From Cyanobium sp. CH-040 (GTDB taxonomy: Bacteria > Cyanobacteriota > Cyanobacteriia > PCC-6307 > Cyanobiaceae): DNA of 51,574 nt. A model generated the notes under the pieces. It ran no database searches, was not told the origin of the DNA, and saw only the letters and a list, made by a program, of their open reading frames with translations. Positions within the stretch are counted from its first letter, which is position 1. Each line of letters opens with the position of its first letter. Where the stretch lies: NCBI RefSeq assembly GCF_024346135.1, contig NZ_JAGQCJ010000018.1:1-51574 (forward strand), given 5' to 3'. Positions 48,506 to 51,574 of the stretch are shown here, one piece after another. The position numbers and the translations under genes were made by a program.

Positions 48506-48978
48506 GAGGGCCTGAGCGCTCGCCCGCCCGATCCCCCCTGGAGCCCGTGCCCGGCCAGCGGTTGTCCCTGGCCAGGTCCCTGGCGATGCTCCAGCCACCC
48601 CGCGGCTACCTCACCCTGGCCTGGCTGGGGCTGGTCACCAACGTGCTGGTGATCCCCCTCACCCTGGCCCTGATCCTGGGTCAGCCCACCTGGCGCGTGG
48701 TGCACATCGCCGTCGGTTCGGCGGCGGTGCTGCCCACGGCGGCCGTGGGCATCGTGGCCTCGGTGGCGCTGCTGCGCTGGCGCGCCTGGGGGCAGATCCT
48801 GGCGATCGTGGCGCTCTCCCTGAGCCTGGCGGTGGCGATGCCCTACGGCATCGTGCGGCTGGCTTTGCTCAGCGAGGGCCGCCTGCTCACCGGTCTGCTC
48901 TCCGTGCTGCTCTGGGGGGTGATCACCGCCACCCTGATCTTCTGGTGCCGCCCCTGCATCCGTCGCTACCTGGTGTGA
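48502..48978 (+). CDS. four-helix membrane protein in pirin operon
   Basis: The 158-residue protein has a hydrophilic N-terminus of about 35 residues and four hydrophobic helices (about 37-60, 68-92, 96-116, 124-146), with Cys-containing WCRPCIRRYLV at the end. No family recognised. Translational overlap with pirin supports a joint function, perhaps a membrane-bound redox partner. An in-frame ATG at residue 29 (MLQPPRG) is an alternative start. Confidence 0.7.
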   Translation: MRGPERSPARSPLEPVPGQRLSLARSLAMLQPPRGYLTLAWLGLVTNVLVIPLTLALILGQPTWRVVHIAVGSAAVLPTAAVGIVASVALLRWRAWGQILAIVALSLSLAVAMPYGIVRLALLSEGRLLTGLLSVLLWGVITATLIFWCRPCIRRYLV

Positions 48979-49000
48979 CCTGCACCTGATCCCGCAGATG

Positions 49001-49031
49001 TTGTGAAGGTGACAGTCACCAGCTGTCACAA
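49001..49031. promoter_or_regulatory. nested palindromes upstream of a small gene
   Basis: GGTGACAGTCACC (49008-49020) is a 13-bp palindrome. GTGACAG (49009-49015) also pairs with CTGTCAC (49023-49029), and TTGTGA (49001-49006) with TCACAA (49026-49031). It may be either an operator (TGTGA...TCACA resembles CRP/NtcA-type half-sites) or the terminator of the preceding operon. Confidence 0.45.
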
Positions 49032-49067
49032 CAGCCATCATCAGGTCATCATGTGCAGACAGGCGCG

Positions 49068-49343
49068 ATGACCGACACCCTCAGCCCGCGCCTGGCCCAC
49101 CAGCCTTTGCGGGCGCAGGCCAGGCGGTTTCAGCAGCACGTTCGCTGCTACCGCCTCGTGGACGGCGGTGGCGCGCCCCATCCCGTTCTGGACGACCTCT
49201 ACGACTCCCTCGAGACCGCCTGGGCGGAGGCCATCGGCTGGTGGCAGAGCCAGTTCGGCCCGGGCCACGAACCCGTCGAGATCGGCGTCGAGGTGAGCAC
49301 CGCCAGCGGTGACTGGCGCACCGTGCGCTTCCCGGGAGGCTGA
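49068..49343 (+). CDS. small conserved-looking hypothetical protein, 91 aa
   Basis: The soluble alpha/beta protein runs QARRFQQHVRCYRLVDGGG, then a helix with LDDLYDSLETAWAEAIGWWQ, and ends in strands (PVEIGVEVSTASGDWRTVRF). One Cys, no membrane segment. The Trp-rich helix and clear strand pattern suggest a genuine small fold. ATG 49068 used; a GTG at 49053 is in frame. No family name recognised. Confidence 0.65.
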   Translation: MTDTLSPRLAHQPLRAQARRFQQHVRCYRLVDGGGAPHPVLDDLYDSLETAWAEAIGWWQSQFGPGHEPVEIGVEVSTASGDWRTVRFPGG

Positions 49344-49350
49344 GGGCTGG

Positions 49351-49917
49351 TCAGCGCCAGTCCGGCCTGTAGATGCGCAGACGGGCCGATCCCAGGGAGG
49401 TGGGATTGGGGTTGGGGCCATCCGGGAAGGCCGTCACCTGGAACAGATAGGTGCCCGGCATCGAGGGGTTGAACCAGGGCTTGAGCATCACCGTGACCGT
49501 GGAGCCCGGGGGAACCGGCTGCGGGAAGCGCACGCGCACCTCCCCCTCCCGCGGCATGAACTCGGCCTCCACCGGAATCGGCGCTCCCCCGCCCCGCGGC
49601 CTGCCCAGGAAGGCGCGGGTTCTGTCCGGGCTGAAGGGGAGATTGGAGTCCGGCCCCTCGCTCTGGCGGATCTGCAGCCCACCCAGGGAGGCGCCGGCGG
49701 CCGGGTCCAGCTCCACCGTGAAGAAGTACTCGGCGAGGGGATCGCCGGCGTCGGTGCGGTAGCTCACCAGATCCACCTTCCAGGGCGGGCGGGCGAAGTA
49801 GGTGGATCCCCTCAGTTCCAGCGCCAGGGCCGGTGCCAGCACCGGAGGCGCCCCCGGGGCCCCCAGCCAGGGAGCGACGCCGAGGGCCAGGCAGATCAGG
49901 GCCCCGGTGCGGGCCAT
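49351..49917 (-). CDS. DUF2808 secreted protein
   Basis: The 188-residue precursor has an N-terminal signal peptide (LICLALGVAPWLGAP...). The mature domain carries the DUF2808 pattern: YFARPPWKVDLVSYRT, YFFTVELDPAAGASLGGLQIRQ, and VTVMLKPWFNPSMPGTYLFQVTAFPDG near the end (positions about 135-165). DUF2808 is a cyanobacterial secreted beta-sandwich family of unknown function. It converges on the small gene at 49068. Confidence 0.85.
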   Translation of the reverse strand: MARTGALICLALGVAPWLGAPGAPPVLAPALALELRGSTYFARPPWKVDLVSYRTDAGDPLAEYFFTVELDPAAGASLGGLQIRQSEGPDSNLPFSPDRTRAFLGRPRGGGAPIPVEAEFMPREGEVRVRFPQPVPPGSTVTVMLKPWFNPSMPGTYLFQVTAFPDGPNPNPTSLGSARLRIYRPDWR

Positions 49918-49983
49918 GGCGTTCTGGGTGGCTGATGCAGCCTAAGGCTGATCAACCGGAAGGCTGATCAGCCGGAAAGCCCA

Positions 49984-51345
49984 TCAACCGGATCGGCTCA
50001 CCAGCTGGCCGCCGGCGCCCGGGCTGGCCAGAAACGGTCGTGGATCCTGATCGCGGCGGTGCCGCAGCGGCAGGGGATCGCCCTGGGCTGCGGGGGTGAG
50101 AGGGTCGAGGGCCGCGGTGGTCTCCAGGGCCGTGCGCAGCAGCCGGGCGGCATGCAGCGGCATGTCCCGCGGCACGCTGATGCGGTCGCGCAGGTGACGC
50201 AGGCCGCCGGCACTGCCCGCCGGCGGGGCGATCGCCCGGCCCTCGATCAGCCGGGTGAGCGCGCAGCGCAGGGGCAACTCGAACCCTTCGTTGCCGAGCG
50301 GATTGCGCTCCAGCAGGGTGGCGCGATGGCGCAGCACCCGGGCCAGGGCCACGGCCGCGGCACGCGCCGGCAGCGGCTGGCTGGTTTCCGGATCCAGGCC
50401 ATTGCTTTCCAGGATCGGCCAGGGGCCCTGGTCGATCCGCCGGGCCAGGGCGCGCTGCTCTTCGCTGCCGTTGGCATGACAGCCGCCCATCTGCGGCGGC
50501 AGGTCGTGGGCGTGGGTGTGGAAGTCGCTCTGGGTGCCCAGGTAGGTGGGGCGCTCCTCCAGAGCGCGGAACCAGCGGTCGATGGCCGGGTGTGCCTGCC
50601 GCAGCAGGAACCCCTTGTAGTAGGCGAGCGAGGCGTTCATGCGCTCCACGTAGGGCACGAACACCAGATCGGCCGTGCCGGGCTGATCGCCGAGCAGGAA
50701 GGCTCCAGGCCGACGCTCCAGCTCCCGTTCCATGGCGCCGGCCAGCTGCTGGAAGCGGTCGCGGGCCCGGGCGCCGGAGCCGGGATGGTGGGGGTAGCAG
50801 AGCCATTCGCACCAGGCGCGGAAGAGGTCGCGCTCCAGCCGGCGCAGGGGCAGCACGGCGGGATCGTGCATGCCGGGGCCGAGGCTGCCGAAGCTGGCTT
50901 CGAGGGCCTCGAGGATGCGGTCGCTCTCGGTGATCAGCCGTCCGTCCAGCTCCAGGGCCGGCAGCATGCCCGAGGGCACCAGGCGCCTGTACCAGCCCTC
51001 CTTCTCGCCGTAGCAGAACATCGTCACCTTGCGCACCCGGTAGGGGATGCGCCGCTCCTCCAGCCACAGCCACACCTTCTGGCAGTACGGGCACCAGGCG
51101 TGATGGTCGCGGTAGAGGGTCACGCGCACGGCGCTCTCCGGCTGGCCGAACAGGCGCAGCAGGGCCTGGGCGCTGGTGGGGCCGTCGACGGGAGCGGCGC
51201 CGCTCTGCCCGGCTGTGGCGGCAGGGGCCAGCTCCGGGGGAACCAGGGACTCCAGCTCGGCCCAGCCGAGGGGCTCGCCCGCTCGCGCTGCGGCGGCTGC
51301 GGTTTCTAGGTTCGGATCACCCACCACCGCCTTCCGGGTTTCCAT
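49984..51345 (-). CDS. glutathione S-transferase with long C-terminal extension
   Basis: The 453-residue protein has an N-terminal 60-residue extension and then a thioredoxin-like GST domain: [16 protein letters not shown] carries the CPYC motif and [15 protein letters not shown] the cis-Pro. The helical GST domain (about 165-275) contains [12 protein letters not shown] further 170 residues of unknown fold ([22 protein letters not shown] onward) follow. Its ATG overlaps the cpcB ATG on the other strand; in-frame GTGs at 51327 and 51324 are alternative starts that would free the cpcB leader. Confidence 0.82.
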   Translation of the reverse strand: METRKAVVGDPNLETAAAAARAGEPLGWAELESLVPPELAPAATAGQSGAAPVDGPTSAQALLRLFGQPESAVRVTLYRDHHAWCPYCQKVWLWLEERRIPYRVRKVTMFCYGEKEGWYRRLVPSGMLPALELDGRLITESDRILEALEASFGSLGPGMHDPAVLPLRRLERDLFRAWCEWLCYPHHPGSGARARDRFQQLAGAMERELERRPGAFLLGDQPGTADLVFVPYVERMNASLAYYKGFLLRQAHPAIDRWFRALEERPTYLGTQSDFHTHAHDLPPQMGGCHANGSEEQRALARRIDQGPWPILESNGLDPETSQPLPARAAAVALARVLRHRATLLERNPLGNEGFELPLRCALTRLIEGRAIAPPAGSAGGLRHLRDRISVPRDMPLHAARLLRTALETTAALDPLTPAAQGDPLPLRHRRDQDPRPFLASPGAGGQLVSRSG

Positions 51346-51574
51346 GTTCGACGCCTTCACCAAGCTGGTTGCCCAGGCCGATGCCCGGGGTGAATTCCTC
51401 AGCCCCGGCCAGATCGATGCCCTGGCCGCCATGGTGGCGGATGGCAGCAAGCGGATGGATGCCGTCAACCGCATCACCTCCAACGCCTCCGCCATCGTCA
51501 CCAACGCGGCCCGCGATCTCTTCGAGGCCCAGCCCGCCCTGATCGCCCCCGGCGGCAACGCCTACACCCATCGC
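51344..51574 (+). CDS. cpcB: C-phycocyanin beta chain, N-terminal part
   Basis: These are the first 77 residues of the phycocyanin beta subunit, the main rod protein of the phycobilisome. [20 protein letters not shown] and the following [20 protein letters not shown] with NAYTHR at the edge are diagnostic. The window ends a few residues before the conserved Cys82 that binds phycocyanobilin. No purine-rich ribosome site precedes the ATG, and the promoter must lie within the divergent GST gene. cpcA should follow. Confidence 0.97.
   Translation, partial: MFDAFTKLVAQADARGEFLSPGQIDALAAMVADGSKRMDAVNRITSNASAIVTNAARDLFEAQPALIAPGGNAYTHR

Noticed and set aside
46634-48598. 654-codon minus-strand frame joined to the HxlR gene
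   Set aside because: Only its last 115 codons are HxlR; the upstream part is shadow of the FMN reductase and pirin genes.

Overview
The window is very GC-rich, densely packed and clearly cyanobacterial. The right edge runs into the phycocyanin beta gene (cpcB), and it also carries a high-light-inducible protein, NdhL, a cytochrome c6-type protein, an SLH-domain iron-uptake porin, a cyanobacterial group 2 sigma factor and several protein families typical of picocyanobacteria. The best guess is a phycocyanin-bearing Synechococcus/Cyanobium-type alpha-cyanobacterium. No insertion sequence, integrase, phage gene, rRNA or CRISPR array is visible.

From 1 to about 31 kb the window is a metal-homeostasis region. 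1-2.7 kb: a partial porin, the ATPase of a ferric-iron ABC importer (FutC type) and a HupE-type Ni/Co permease. 2.8-7.5 kb (minus strand): a COG0523 GTPase, a Zur-like Fur-family repressor and a translationally coupled trio (permease, partner subunit, anchored periplasmic protein). A Zur-box-like site at 7571-7585 separates this operon from a divergent zinc-binding lipoprotein gene (znuA) that is followed by mntCAB. The zinc ATPase and permease genes (znuCB) lie 21 kb away at 29.5-31.2 kb.

11.4-27.8 kb is an iron island. It holds a feoA-feoB-feoC operon (fused double FeoA, Cys-rich FeoC, visibly lower GC), a ferritin-feoB2 operon with its feoA2 on the opposite strand, flavodoxin, a cysteine-free HMA-like protein and a 1388-residue CtpI-like P-type ATPase carrying an embedded dead P1B ATPase module. 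These are followed by a ferritin-like protein, a Pro/Gly-rich membrane protein with a coiled-coil tail, a P1B ATPase with a Cys-Cys transmembrane motif and a second ferritin. I propose that 19.2-27.8 kb encodes an iron-sequestering membrane system analogous to ferrosomes (Fez). This is an inference from gene content.

28-51.6 kb is mostly ordinary chromosome: queD/hisIE, a metzincin, a sigma factor with small envelope genes, a Nif11-cupin fusion, a GNAT enzyme, trpA, ndhL, the KtrAB potassium importer, a mini-SepF, hli, an HxlR-controlled redox module, a GST fusion and cpcB. Two RNA-level features stand out. One is a class I tRNA with an apparent UAA anticodon at 40454-40531. The other is a long-range nested inverted-repeat structure at 40614-40742 that looks like a structured RNA.
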